From NCBI GenBank assembly GCA_016789705.1, contig JAEUQR010000158.1, forward strand, positions 1-64,000: a stretch of DNA of 64,000 nt, given 5' to 3'. The translations under genes and the position numbers were made by a program. Below, in pieces: positions 24,573 to 33,383 of this stretch. Source of the stretch: Acidobacteriota bacterium (lineage in GTDB: Bacteria; Acidobacteriota; Vicinamibacteria; Vicinamibacterales; UBA2999). Positions within the stretch are counted from its first letter, which is position 1. Every line of letters starts with the position of its first letter. A model generated the notes under the pieces. The model did no database searches, had not been told where the DNA came from, and saw only the letters and a list, made by a program, of their open reading frames with translations.

Positions 24573-26829
24573 CCGGGCCTCCGCTGAGCGCCGACCGCAG
24601 GCGCCGCATGAGCACCGGCAGGCTGACCGGCTTGGTGATGTAGTCCACCGCGCCGAGCTCCATCGCCTTGATCATCTCGGCTTCGACCGACCGCGTCGTC
24701 ACGACGACCGCCTTCGAGGTCTTGAGGACGCCGGCCTCGGCGAGCTGGCCGAGCAGCGTCAGGCCGTCGAGGCCCGGCAGGCCCAGCTCCAGCACGAGAA
24801 GCCGTGCCCGCACCGGCGCCTCGGGATGCGTCAGCAGGTCGAGGGCCTCGCGGCCGTCGCCGATCGTGCGCACGCGGTGGCCGCGCGTCTCGAGCGCGTG
24901 TTCGACGAGCGCCGCAAACGGCGCGTCGGCGTCGATGACGAGTGCGTCGGCCGTCCACTCGATGCGCGATGCTTCGCCACGGCTGGCCGCTTCGATACGG
25001 TTGCCGCCGTGCTGCTGCGCCGTCGCGAGCGCGCCTTCGGCGGCGCGCAGCAGCGTCGCGCCGTCCGGGCCATCGAGACGAATCTGCGCGATGCCGACGC
25101 TGAACGAGGCGCCGACAGTGATGTGGCCGGCGCCTTCCACGGCCTGTTCGCGAAAGCTTTCGAGCATCTCGGCCATGCGCTGCACGCCGTCCTCGGACTT
25201 CATGCCGAAGGCGGCCACGACGAAGCGGCCGGGGGCGGCATGGGCCACGAGATCTTCGGCGCGGAAGGCCCGGGCGAGCCGCCGGCCCAGCAGCTGCGAC
25301 AGCCGTTCCACCGTGTCGTCGTCGCGCGCCGCGTGGTGCGCGCGAAGGCCGTCCACTTCGACGACCACGATCGCAAGCGCGTGGTTGTAGCGCCGCGCGA
25401 TCGCCACCATGCGCTCGACGACCGGCACCACCGACCGCAGGTGAGGCAGCCGTGTCGCGGGATCGAGGTCGGCGGCGAGGCGCTGGGTACTGGCGCGGTC
25501 GAGTCGGTTGCGCACGGTCGCCGCGAGCAGCGATGGCACGGCGACGACCGGCAGCCAGTCGTCCACGCCGGCCGCGGCGACGCGCGCCCTCGTCGCATCG
25601 TCGCCGGCCGGTGTCACGAGCACGACGCTCGTCGGCGCGACGTCCCATTCGCGCCGCATGGCGCGCGGCAGGTGCAGCGCGGCGCCGCCCGCGCTCGCTT
25701 CGTCGAGCACACAGAGCTCGGGACGCGTCTGCGTCACCGCGTTCCACACGGCTTCACCGTGGCCGTGCGCCTCGACGATGGTGCCGAGGCCCGCGAGCTG
25801 CCGGCGCGCCGTCTCGCGCAGGACGGGGTCGCTGATGCCGACCACGATCGTCGGCACGGCGGCCTGGCGGCGTCGCAGCAGGTCGATCGCCTCGTCCACG
25901 AGCGTCGCGGGTGCGATCGGCTTGGCGAGCGTCCGCGCGGCCGGCAGTCCGTGCGCTCCGGTGCGTTCGAGGAGCGACGGCCCGGAGGCGAGTGCGGCAA
26001 GCGCGGCGTCGGGATGCGCCGCGAGCAGGCGCGCGCGCGCCACACCGTCGGCGTCGCCGAGCACGTCCGGCCCGAGCACGATGACGGCGGCCTGGTCGTC
26101 GACGGGCTCGCCGAGATGCCGCACGACCTTGGCGCGCCAGCCGCGCACCGCGGCCTCGATCGGAAGCTCGCGCGCGAGGGCCTCGTCGTCGTCCACGACC
26201 AGCAGGTACGGCGCGGTCGGACGCCCGGCAGGCGAGAGGGCCTCGGGCGGCGGCAGACTGCGCAGTGACTTGTGCAGGGTCTCGACGATCTGCGAGAGAC
26301 GGAGTGCATTGGCCGTGCCGAGCAGGGTGCCGGTGTCGAGCAGCCCGGCAGCTTCCCACGCGAGGCGCGCCGCTTCCCGCGCTTCGACGAGCCACAGGGA
26401 CGTGGCGAGCTTGTGGGTTTCGCGCGCGGCCCGGCGCCGCGGACCGCTGTCGAGACGTCCTTCGAGCGCGGCGAGCGCGGCATCTTCGAGCGTCGTCGCG
26501 CGGGACGCGAGCGCCGACGTGTAGGCGAGCCACACGAGCGTGGACGAGGCGTCGTCCACGGCACGAGCGTCAGGCTCGGCGAGTGCGGCGTCGACACCGG
26601 GCGCGGCCGGCGGCGGCATCGTCGCCTCTGTCGGGGGCAGGGCCATCGCAGCTGGCGGCTGCGGGGCCTCGACCGCGAGTGTCGTCGGGGACGGCGCGAC
26701 GGGGGCCTGCGCGGCGGGCACGGGGGCTGGACGTGCCTCGCCGGCGGCGTCCGCCTGCGGCGGGATCGCGGGCCGCGTCTTGGCGAAGCCAAGGCGAAAC
26801 GGCAAGCGAACCTTCACGACGAGTCCCAT
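24562..26829 (-). CDS. Multi-domain response regulator: Hpt, receiver-like and degenerate GGDEF domains
   Basis: A 755-aa cytoplasmic signalling protein. Pro/Ala-rich N-terminus, then an Hpt-like helical domain with RETHKLATSLWLVEAREAARLAWEA (His139). A first receiver-like domain starts PYLLVVDDDEALARE. A second starts IVVGISDPVLRETARRQLAG and keeps an acceptor-like Asp in LCVLDEAS. A GGDEF-like domain starts near DPATRLPHLRSVVPVVERMV, but its signature reads APGRF, so cyclase activity is doubtful. A C-terminal receiver has VIDADAPFAALVEHAL, LELGLPGLDG with Glu at the phospho-acceptor position, and YITKPV. It heads the HEAT/glycosyltransferase unit. The start ATG 26829 follows CAGGAGTGG. Confidence 0.85.
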   Translation of the reverse strand: MGLVVKVRLPFRLGFAKTRPAIPPQADAAGEARPAPVPAAQAPVAPSPTTLAVEAPQPPAAMALPPTEATMPPPAAPGVDAALAEPDARAVDDASSTLVWLAYTSALASRATTLEDAALAALEGRLDSGPRRRAARETHKLATSLWLVEAREAARLAWEAAGLLDTGTLLGTANALRLSQIVETLHKSLRSLPPPEALSPAGRPTAPYLLVVDDDEALARELPIEAAVRGWRAKVVRHLGEPVDDQAAVIVLGPDVLGDADGVARARLLAAHPDAALAALASGPSLLERTGAHGLPAARTLAKPIAPATLVDEAIDLLRRRQAAVPTIVVGISDPVLRETARRQLAGLGTIVEAHGHGEAVWNAVTQTRPELCVLDEASAGGAALHLPRAMRREWDVAPTSVVLVTPAGDDATRARVAAAGVDDWLPVVAVPSLLAATVRNRLDRASTQRLAADLDPATRLPHLRSVVPVVERMVAIARRYNHALAIVVVEVDGLRAHHAARDDDTVERLSQLLGRRLARAFRAEDLVAHAAPGRFVVAAFGMKSEDGVQRMAEMLESFREQAVEGAGHITVGASFSVGIAQIRLDGPDGATLLRAAEGALATAQQHGGNRIEAASRGEASRIEWTADALVIDADAPFAALVEHALETRGHRVRTIGDGREALDLLTHPEAPVRARLLVLELGLPGLDGLTLLGQLAEAGVLKTSKAVVVTTRSVEAEMIKAMELGAVDYITKPVSLPVLMRRLRSALSGGPGVA

Positions 26830-26982
26830 CCACTCCTGTTTCGGTCCCAGCCGGTCAGGCGGGTAGGTGCAACGGCGCGCGTTTCCGGCGTTTTGCACGA
26901 AGTTCGTGGCCGGACGCACCACGTCGGGCGGTTCAGAGAACGGGCCGCCTCGAGCCGTCGCGGACGGTGGTGCGACCGCGTG

Positions 26983-28791
26983 TCAGCGCAGCGGCCAGGT
27001 GACCGCGCTCAGCGAGAGTTCATGCCGTTCACCCGGGCGGACCTGCAGCGGGCGCGCGAGCGCTCGCAGCGACGACAGGACGTCAGGCTCCCGGTGTTCC
27101 CCCGGCGGCAGACCGTCCACGGCGATCGCCAGATACCGATCACCCGGTGGAACGTAGCGGACGGAGAACGTGCTGTCGGATGACACGGTGGCGGCACGCA
27201 CGGAGGTGCTCCATTCGTGCCAGCGGGCGGGATCGTCCGGGAACACGATGACCACCGGCCTCGGGCCCGCGCCACGCTCGGCGCGCGCCCACTGCACCGT
27301 GCCGGCCACCTCGGACGCCAGCGTCGACACTTCCACGATCATCTCGACGGCCTCTCCGGCGAAGGGAATCGCTCTGTCGAGCATGTCGACGCTGCCCACG
27401 CTCAGCGCCGTGATGCCCAGAGGCGGATCCCCCGAGGCCTGCCGCTCGGTCCGCGCCTGCGCGGCTTCGAGGGGCATGGGCGTCGGGCCGCCCGTCAGCA
27501 GGCGCACGTACAGCGGTCCGAACAGCCCGGTCGCGTGAAACGAACCGTCCGCCGCGACCTCCACCGGCGCTGGCGGTGCAACACCTCCGGCGAAGTCGCG
27601 GGATGACTGCGAAAGCTGCACTCTGAGCGGCCGTCGCACTGGCTGACCGCGTTCGTCGACGACGCGGCCCCTCACCGTGGCCCCCGGGCCGAGCGGGATT
27701 GTGACGCCGTCCACGTCCGCGCCATCCACGTCGACCTCGACGCTTCCGGCGCGATTGAGCGGCCCCCACGGCCCGTCGGCGCCTTCCCGCGCGGTGAGGT
27801 TATAGCGCCCCGGCGGCACGCGGGTGACCTCGAACACGCCGTCGGCGCCTGCGGAGGATCCGGTGGCGCCGTTGCCGAGTCGGTGCCGATCGATGCGGCT
27901 GACCATGACGGTGACGCGCGTGGCCGCGCGCGCGTCCATGCCGACGACCTGTCCGCGAATCACGGCCAGCCGCGTCGTCAGCAGCGGGAAGGCGACGCCG
28001 CTCGTGTCGCGCCCCGCGCGCACGACAACCGGCGCGGCATCGGCCACGGCACTGGTGCCCGGATAGTAGGTGAGCGCGAAGCCGTCGCGATCCGCTGACT
28101 GGCCGGGGCGTCCCTCGACGTCCATCTGGCGTGGGCGCGCCGCGACGAGGTATTCGCCCGGGGCCAGTCCCCAGACACGGAACGTGCCGGTGTCGTCCGA
28201 CTCACTGCGCCGCCCCGCGGTCTGAAGCAGGCCGCGTCTGCCGTCCTCGCGTCTCAGCACCTCAATCGCGATGCTCGCGGCTGGATCGCCGAACTCGTCC
28301 ACGACGCGGCCCACGATCGCGCCGGCCGGCGACAGCGTGATGGCGATGCCTTCAATCAGCTGGCCGGCAGCCAGAGACAGCGCCGCCGGACCCCCACCGC
28401 CGGCCGGTGCGCCGTTCCAGGTCACGGCCGGGTCGTAGTAGCCGTCCTTCGACGCGACCACGGTGGCGCGGCCCGCGGCAACGCCAGTGAACTCGAAGGC
28501 GCCGGACGCGTCCGTGGAGGTTCTGAGTGACTCGCCCCGGTCAGCAGCGCCCGCGCCCGAGGCGAGCGCCGGCGTGACACGCAGGAACACCGTGGCGCGC
28601 CGGATGGGCTGGCCAGTGGTGGCATCGCGTACGGTCCCGCGCACGGTCGCGGTGCCCGCCGTTGTGTCCGGGCGAGCGGGTGCGGGCGCCTGCGCTGGCG
28701 GCGATGTGGCGGACGTCACACCGCGATTGGTCGCGGCAGCAGCCGACAGGCTGACGACGGCGAGACCCACGGACACGAGCGCAACTCGCAT
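26983..28791 (-). CDS. Secreted carboxypeptidase-regulatory-like (Cna-B-like) repeat protein
   Basis: A 602-aa exported protein. Signal peptide VALVSVGLAVVSLSAAAA, then several beta-sandwich repeats of the carboxypeptidase regulatory-like type: ATVRGTVRDATTGQPIRRATVFL, AIVGRVVDEFGDPAASIAIEVLR, AVIRGQVVGMDARAATRVTVMV, ATVRGRVVDERGQPVRRPLRVQL. Each is followed by an APGEYLVAARP- or PPGRYNLTARE-like strand. Such proteins are very common in Acidobacteriota, usually surface or periplasmic, with unknown binding partners. No catalytic domain or TonB plug is present. AAGGTGATC precedes the ATG as ribosome-binding site. Confidence 0.85.
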   Translation of the reverse strand: MRVALVSVGLAVVSLSAAAATNRGVTSATSPPAQAPAPARPDTTAGTATVRGTVRDATTGQPIRRATVFLRVTPALASGAGAADRGESLRTSTDASGAFEFTGVAAGRATVVASKDGYYDPAVTWNGAPAGGGGPAALSLAAGQLIEGIAITLSPAGAIVGRVVDEFGDPAASIAIEVLRREDGRRGLLQTAGRRSESDDTGTFRVWGLAPGEYLVAARPRQMDVEGRPGQSADRDGFALTYYPGTSAVADAAPVVVRAGRDTSGVAFPLLTTRLAVIRGQVVGMDARAATRVTVMVSRIDRHRLGNGATGSSAGADGVFEVTRVPPGRYNLTAREGADGPWGPLNRAGSVEVDVDGADVDGVTIPLGPGATVRGRVVDERGQPVRRPLRVQLSQSSRDFAGGVAPPAPVEVAADGSFHATGLFGPLYVRLLTGGPTPMPLEAAQARTERQASGDPPLGITALSVGSVDMLDRAIPFAGEAVEMIVEVSTLASEVAGTVQWARAERGAGPRPVVIVFPDDPARWHEWSTSVRAATVSSDSTFSVRYVPPGDRYLAIAVDGLPPGEHREPDVLSSLRALARPLQVRPGERHELSLSAVTWPLR

Positions 28792-28866
28792 GCGATCACC
28801 TTGCCGGAGGAGGCGACGGTGTCTCGTTGGACGACGGGGAGCGTCGTCTGGCCGCGAGCCATGGAC

Positions 28867-28885
28867 GCCGCGTCACTGACGCGGC
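28867..28885. repeat. 19-bp perfect palindrome
   Basis: GCCGCGTCA-C-TGACGCGGC, centred at 28876, in the gap between the Cna-B-like gene and the tRNA 3'-end remnant. No T-tract follows on the plus strand. On the minus strand it lies just after the CCACTTTT that ends the tRNA remnant, so it could terminate or process tRNA read-through. Confidence 0.4.
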
Positions 28886-28890
28886 GGAAA

Positions 28891-28914
28891 AGTGGTGCCG
28901 GCGGAGGGAATCGA
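28891..28914 (-). repeat. Duplicate of the tRNA-Leu 3' end (copy A)
   Basis: A 24-bp exact copy of 28993-29016, covering the acceptor and part of the T arm of tRNA-Leu plus CCA and two flanking bases, 102 bp downstream of the real tRNA end. This is the pattern left by integration at a tRNA 3' end or by tandem duplication. On the minus strand it is followed by TTTT. Confidence 0.6.
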
Positions 28915-28992
28915 CAACGGGAAGGCGAGGCCGGAGGCCGACGCCGTGTTGCTGATGCCTCCACCGGCGGCACGACGAGCCCGAGGGTGAGG

Positions 28993-29016
28993 AGTGGTGC
29001 CGGCGGAGGGAATCGA
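28993..29016 (-). repeat. tRNA-Leu 3' end (copy B, within the functional tRNA)
   Basis: Partner of the repeat at 28891-28914. It lies mostly inside the intact tRNA-Leu(CAA) gene, where it includes the encoded CCA. Confidence 0.6.
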
Positions 29017-29083
29017 ACCCACACGCCCCGTTAGGAGCACAGGATTTTGAGTCCCGCGCGTCTGCCAGTTCCGCCACGCCGGC
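28995..29083 (-). tRNA. tRNA-Leu (anticodon CAA)
   Basis: Class II tRNA of 89 nt with encoded CCA. Acceptor GCCGGCG pairs with CGCCGGC, followed by discriminator A and CCA (28995-28997). The D arm contains GGCAGAC. The anticodon stem CGGGA/TCCTG carries loop CTCAAAA, giving anticodon CAA for UUG. A variable arm near TGCTCCTAACGGGGCG is followed by the T arm GGGTTCGATTCCC, with paired ends. It reads UUG codons, rare in this GC-rich genome. A 24-bp copy of its 3' end lies downstream. Confidence 0.95.
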
Positions 29084-29119
29084 ACGTGGAGTCTTCAGCT
29101 TACTACGAGCGCCGCGCGG

Positions 29120-31546
29120 TTATTCGGGCCGCCAGACGAGCGCGACGAGCTGCACCTGCACGCCGCCGCGCTTGGGCTTCACCACCACGCGGTCGAACAC
29201 CTCGCCCTCGGCGCTCCATTCGGCCTGCAGCGCCTGCAGGTCCTGCTCGAGTGTGTCGGCGAGGGCCTGCCGCTGCTCGACGAGGGCCGCTTCGTTCGCC
29301 TTCGCGCGTTCGACGTCCTGCGACTCGCGGCCGATGCGGCTCACGCCGCGCGCCGCCGTGGCCACGCGGCCGGCGTTGGTCGCACTTACCACCTTGCGGC
29401 CGAAGAAGGCGCCGAGCACCGAGGCCCCCACCGACACGGCCGTCGTGAACTTCGACTCGGTGGCCTGCTGTTCTTCCTTCTGAATCGCGGCGCCCGCCTT
29501 GCGGATCTTCTCGTTCATCGCCGCGAGCTTCGGCGCATGTTTCGCGCGCAGCTTCGCGATGGCCTCGTCGCGCGCTTCGCGGGCGGCGTGGTTCACGCGC
29601 ACGCGGAACGCCGCTTCGGTCTCGCCGGGATGCGAGATCGCACCGGTCTTCGCCGAGCGGAAGAGCTCCACGCTCTGCGAGCGCGCGGCCCACGACGAGA
29701 ACTCCTTCGTCCACGTCGCGTAGCTCTTCGGCTTGGCCGCCACCTGCGGCAGCGAGGCGAAGGTGCCGCCGGCGCGCGGTTCGGTCGTGAGGGCGTCCAC
29801 GGCGAAGTCGGCCGGTTCCGCGTGTTCCCAGTCGACCACCACCGGGCCGTCGGTGAGCGGGGTCCAGACGACGATGTCGTTCGTCTCGTCGAGGCCGAGC
29901 TTGGCGTCGCTGTAGGTGAGGCGGGCTGCGCCGACGAGCATCGGCACCCACGCATCACCACTGCCCGGCGCGAAGAACTGCGGCACGTCGGGCGGCACGA
30001 TGGGCCGCGCGGCGAGTGGCGGCGGCGCGGGGGCGACGGCCGGGGCCGCGGCCGCTGCTGTGGGCGTGGGGGCGGGCGCGGCGCCTGCCACCGGCGCGGG
30101 CGCCGTGATCGGTGTCGTCGCGGCGGCGGCAGCCGCGCGCTGCGGATCCATCAGGGTGCGGATCTCGTCGCGCCCCATCGGGCCGCGCAGGTAGGAGAGC
30201 GCCCAGCGCGACTGCAGCAGCAGGGGCTGCGAGTCGTGCACGTTGTGCAGCAAGAACACGCGCTTCTCGAGGCTCGAGAGCAGGTCGTCCATCTGCGCGC
30301 GATCGAATCCCTGGCCCGAGCCGGCGGCCACGCCTTCGAGGCCGTCGAGCACGCGCGCCTTGTCGCGTTCCGTCTGCAGGCGGCCGAGGAACCAGGTGCC
30401 GGCATTCGCCAGCGCCTTGTAGTCGAGGTCCACCGGGTTCTGCGTGGAGAGCACGCAGCCAAGGCCGAAGGCGCGCGCCTGTTTCAGCAGGGTGAGCAGC
30501 GGCACCTTGCTCGGCGGGTTGGCCGTAGGCGGCAGGAAGCCGAAAAGTTCGTCCATGTAGAGCACGGCCCGGAGCGACGTCGTGCCGCGCTGCGCGCGCA
30601 TCCACGCCAGCACCTGTTCGAGCAGCAGCGCCACGAAGAACATCCGCTCGGTGTCGCCCAGGTGCGCGATCGACACGACGGCGATGCGCGGTTTGCCGGC
30701 CGGCGTGTACAGCAGCTTCGCCACGTCGAGCGGTTCGCCTTCGAGCCAGGTGGCGAACCCCGGCGCCGCCAGCACGTTGTTCAGCTTCATCGCCAGCGCG
30801 AAGCGTTCGGACGCCGGATAGAAGGCCTCGAGTTCGAGCACGCCAATCTTGGTCATCGGCGGCGTCTGCACCTGGCCGATGAGCGACGCGAGGTCGAGGT
30901 TGCGGCCGCTGCGCCACGCCTCCTGCAGCAGGGTCGAGACGAGCACGTGCTCGCGGCTCGTCTGCGCGTCGCCGCTCACGCCGGCGAGCGCCAGGATGCC
31001 CGTGGCCACCGACTGCACGCGCGCGGCGAGCAGTTCCGGCTCGTCGAGCACCGTCTTCGGCGGCACGTTGAAGGTCTCGAGAATCGAGAGCGGCAGGCCG
31101 GCGCGGCTGCCCGGCGTGTAGACGGCCACGTCGGCGGCCGCTTTCAGGCGCTCGATGCGCGCGCCGTCTTCGTCCCACTCGGCAAGGCCTGCCTTCCAGC
31201 GCGCCGCTTCCTTCGCGGCGAACGCCTCGGGCGTGAGCTGCTGGGCGCGGGCTTCGTCGGTGTTCACCCAGGGCTGGAACTCCTGCGCGGACAGGCCCGG
31301 GAAGGTGAGCATGAGGTTGGCCAGATCGCCCTTGGGGTCGATGGCGAGCACCGGGAGGCCGTCGATGGCCGCTTCTTCGATGAGGGCGATGCCGAGGCCC
31401 GTCTTGCCGCTGCCGGTCATGCCGATGCAGACGGCGTGGGTCAGCAGGTCCGACGAGTCGTAGAGCAGCGGCTCGTTCGTGCGCTGCCGCGTCGCGGCGT
31501 CGTAGCGGCGTCCCAGGTAGAAGAGTCCCAGCTGCTCGTAGTTCAT
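29120..31546 (-). CDS. HerA-like / DUF853 DNA-translocase-type ATPase
   Basis: An 808-aa cytoplasmic P-loop ATPase of the HerA/FtsK superfamily. Walker A is GMTGSGKTGLGIALIEEA, near residues 37-54, preceded by the N-terminal MNYEQLGLFYLGRRYD. It continues with LAIDPKGDLANLML, Walker B LYMDELFGFLPP, sensor CVLSTQNPVDLDYKAL, then WALSYLRGPM. After residue 520 an Ala/Pro-rich linker leads to a C-terminal coiled-coil region. Relatives pump or remodel DNA or act with nucleases, but this family's role is undefined. Start 31546 is preferred over ATG 31558 because TACAAT (minus, 31557-31562) overlaps the latter and leaves 10 nt before 31546. It follows the MutS-like gene by about 25 nt. Confidence 0.87.
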   Translation of the reverse strand: MNYEQLGLFYLGRRYDAATRQRTNEPLLYDSSDLLTHAVCIGMTGSGKTGLGIALIEEAAIDGLPVLAIDPKGDLANLMLTFPGLSAQEFQPWVNTDEARAQQLTPEAFAAKEAARWKAGLAEWDEDGARIERLKAAADVAVYTPGSRAGLPLSILETFNVPPKTVLDEPELLAARVQSVATGILALAGVSGDAQTSREHVLVSTLLQEAWRSGRNLDLASLIGQVQTPPMTKIGVLELEAFYPASERFALAMKLNNVLAAPGFATWLEGEPLDVAKLLYTPAGKPRIAVVSIAHLGDTERMFFVALLLEQVLAWMRAQRGTTSLRAVLYMDELFGFLPPTANPPSKVPLLTLLKQARAFGLGCVLSTQNPVDLDYKALANAGTWFLGRLQTERDKARVLDGLEGVAAGSGQGFDRAQMDDLLSSLEKRVFLLHNVHDSQPLLLQSRWALSYLRGPMGRDEIRTLMDPQRAAAAAATTPITAPAPVAGAAPAPTPTAAAAAPAVAPAPPPLAARPIVPPDVPQFFAPGSGDAWVPMLVGAARLTYSDAKLGLDETNDIVVWTPLTDGPVVVDWEHAEPADFAVDALTTEPRAGGTFASLPQVAAKPKSYATWTKEFSSWAARSQSVELFRSAKTGAISHPGETEAAFRVRVNHAAREARDEAIAKLRAKHAPKLAAMNEKIRKAGAAIQKEEQQATESKFTTAVSVGASVLGAFFGRKVVSATNAGRVATAARGVSRIGRESQDVERAKANEAALVEQRQALADTLEQDLQALQAEWSAEGEVFDRVVVKPKRGGVQVQLVALVWRPE

Positions 31547-31556
31547 GACGCCCGCC

Positions 31557-31562
31557 ATTGTA
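31557..31562 (-). promoter_or_regulatory. -10 element TACAAT of the HerA-like gene
   Basis: Minus-strand GGCTACAATGG overlaps a candidate ATG (31558) and lies 10 nt before the next in-frame ATG (31546). By analogy with the other near-leaderless genes here, it points to 31546 as the start. Confidence 0.45.
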
Positions 31563-31571
31563 GCCGCGCCG

Positions 31572-33383
31572 TCAGACGTCGAGTCCCACCGATCGCATGA
31601 GGGCGATCGCGTTGCTCGTGCTGACGACGCCGTCGCGCAGGCGGTAGTCGAAGCGCAGCACGCCGTCCTCGAAGTGGTCGACGAAATGCATGTTGCGGGC
31701 GCGCGCGCCGAGCGTGCCCGCAAAGGCGGTGAGCGCGAGGTCGTGCGTAGTGGCAAGGCCGATGGCACCGAGGTCCACGAGCCCGCGCAGCACGCCCGCG
31801 GCGCCCTGCTGGCGATCGTGTGAGTTCGTGCCCGAGAGCAGTTCGTCGATGAGGAAGAGCGTGCCGGCGCCGGAGGTCTGGCGCGCCAGATCGACGATCT
31901 GCCGCAGCTTGGTGATCTCGGCGAAGAAACGCGACTGGCCGGATTGCAGCGAGTCCTGCACGCGCAGCGTGCCGGCGGGCATGAGCGGCGTGAGGCGGAG
32001 GGCGGCCGCGCACACCGGGGCGCCGGCCTGCGCGAGCACGACGTTCACGCCGATGGCGCGCATGTAGGTGCTCTTGCCCGACATGTTCGAGCCGCTCACG
32101 ATGACCAGGTGCGGCGCGTCGCCGCCGAGCGCCACGTCGTTCCCGACGGCGATGGCCGCCGGCAGCAGGGGATGCGCCACCGCGGTGCCATGCAGCATCG
32201 GCGGGCCGCCTCCGAGCTCCGGATACACCGCGTCTGGATGTTCCCCCGCGAAGGTCGCCAGTGCCGAGAGTGCCTCGACCTCGCCGAGGGCATCGAACCA
32301 TCCGCCGACGTGCCGGCCGGCGCGGGCGCGCCAGCGGTCGACCGCCCAGGCCAGATGTGTGGCCCAGAAGAGCAGCACTGACAAGGGCCCGAAGATCTGG
32401 TTCTGGCGTGAGGTCAACAGGTCGACGAGGCGGGAGAGGCGCCGGATCTCGGCCGACGCCGGCGCCCCACTGGCGTGCAGCCGTGCCTGCAGCTCGCGCA
32501 GCCGGGGGCTCGTGAAGGGTTCGGCCTCGACCCGGGCCACGAGGGCCGCGGCAATCCGGAGGTCGTGCGCGCGGTCTTCCACGGCGCGGATGGAGCGTCG
32601 CACCCGTGGACGCAGCCAGAACCCGACGACAGCCTGCGCCGCCAGCGCGCCGCTGAACCAGTCGGGCGGTGTGGACGTGCGCGCCCAGATGGCGAGTGCG
32701 GCAAGCGTCACGAGCGAGAGCGCCACGAGGACGACCGGCGCCCACGACGCCGGCGGGCGCCCGGCAGCCGCGGCCCAGGCGGTGACAGCATCCGTCGTGG
32801 CCGCGCCCGGCACGTCGGGCCCGAGCACGGCGAGGTCCTCGCGGAAGGCGTCGCGTGCCGCGAGATCGCGCACCGCCTCCTGCCGCGCGTGCACCTCGCC
32901 GGGCGGCGCCGGGGCGAGCAGCCACGCCGCCAGCCGCCGCTCTCCGGCATCCGTGCGGGTGGTGCAGACCAGGTCGAACAGGCCCCCGGCTCCGAAGAGA
33001 TCGAGGTCCTCCGCATAGGGATGTCCGGTGGGGAGGTGGACCGCGCCGGTCACGCCCAGCCCCTGCCAGCGGTCCTCGAGACGGGCGAGGGCCCGGTCGG
33101 TGTGGGCGAGGCGGCGTCGCGAATGTGTCTGCCGCTCGAGCAGCCGGGCGTGCGCCACGGCCGTCGCGGCAAACGCCAGCCCGGGGACGAGCAGCCACCA
33201 GCCGCTCCAGCGTTGCCAGCCGAAGGCGCCGATGGCCAGCGCGAGGGCCAGGGCGCCGAGCCCCAGCCGCGCCGCGGCGAAGCGGGCGTCGGCGTGATCG
33301 CTCGCGGCGAGGTCGGCGCGCAGGCGCTCCCGCCGGTCGCGGCAGCCGGCGGCTACGGCCGCACGATCCCGTCGGCCGTCCAC
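31572..33383 (-). CDS. MutS-family ATPase with N-terminal membrane segments
   Basis: A 603-aa MutS-superfamily protein lacking the mismatch-recognition domain I. Residues about 35-80 hold two hydrophobic helices (LGLGALALALAIGAFGW; WWLLVPGLAFAATAVAHA), and two more flank residues 180-235. The C-terminal MutS ATPase domain is complete: Walker A VSGSNMSGKSTYMRAIG, the SGQSRFFAEITKLRQI motif, Walker B FLIDELLSGTNSHDRQQG and TTHDLALTAFA. It resembles the shorter membrane MutS-like proteins rather than the mismatch-repair enzyme. Start GTG 33383 is the only reasonable codon in frame and overlaps the upstream gene by 31 nt. The role may be DNA- or junction-related, but this is unproven. Confidence 0.85.
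   Translation of the reverse strand: MDGRRDRAAVAAGCRDRRERLRADLAASDHADARFAAARLGLGALALALAIGAFGWQRWSGWWLLVPGLAFAATAVAHARLLERQTHSRRRLAHTDRALARLEDRWQGLGVTGAVHLPTGHPYAEDLDLFGAGGLFDLVCTTRTDAGERRLAAWLLAPAPPGEVHARQEAVRDLAARDAFREDLAVLGPDVPGAATTDAVTAWAAAAGRPPASWAPVVLVALSLVTLAALAIWARTSTPPDWFSGALAAQAVVGFWLRPRVRRSIRAVEDRAHDLRIAAALVARVEAEPFTSPRLRELQARLHASGAPASAEIRRLSRLVDLLTSRQNQIFGPLSVLLFWATHLAWAVDRWRARAGRHVGGWFDALGEVEALSALATFAGEHPDAVYPELGGGPPMLHGTAVAHPLLPAAIAVGNDVALGGDAPHLVIVSGSNMSGKSTYMRAIGVNVVLAQAGAPVCAAALRLTPLMPAGTLRVQDSLQSGQSRFFAEITKLRQIVDLARQTSGAGTLFLIDELLSGTNSHDRQQGAAGVLRGLVDLGAIGLATTHDLALTAFAGTLGARARNMHFVDHFEDGVLRFDYRLRDGVVSTSNAIALMRSVGLDV

Noticed and set aside
30000-30150. Ala/Pro-rich segment of the HerA-like gene as a separate small gene
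   Set aside because: Continuous in frame with the ATPase on both sides; it is a linker.
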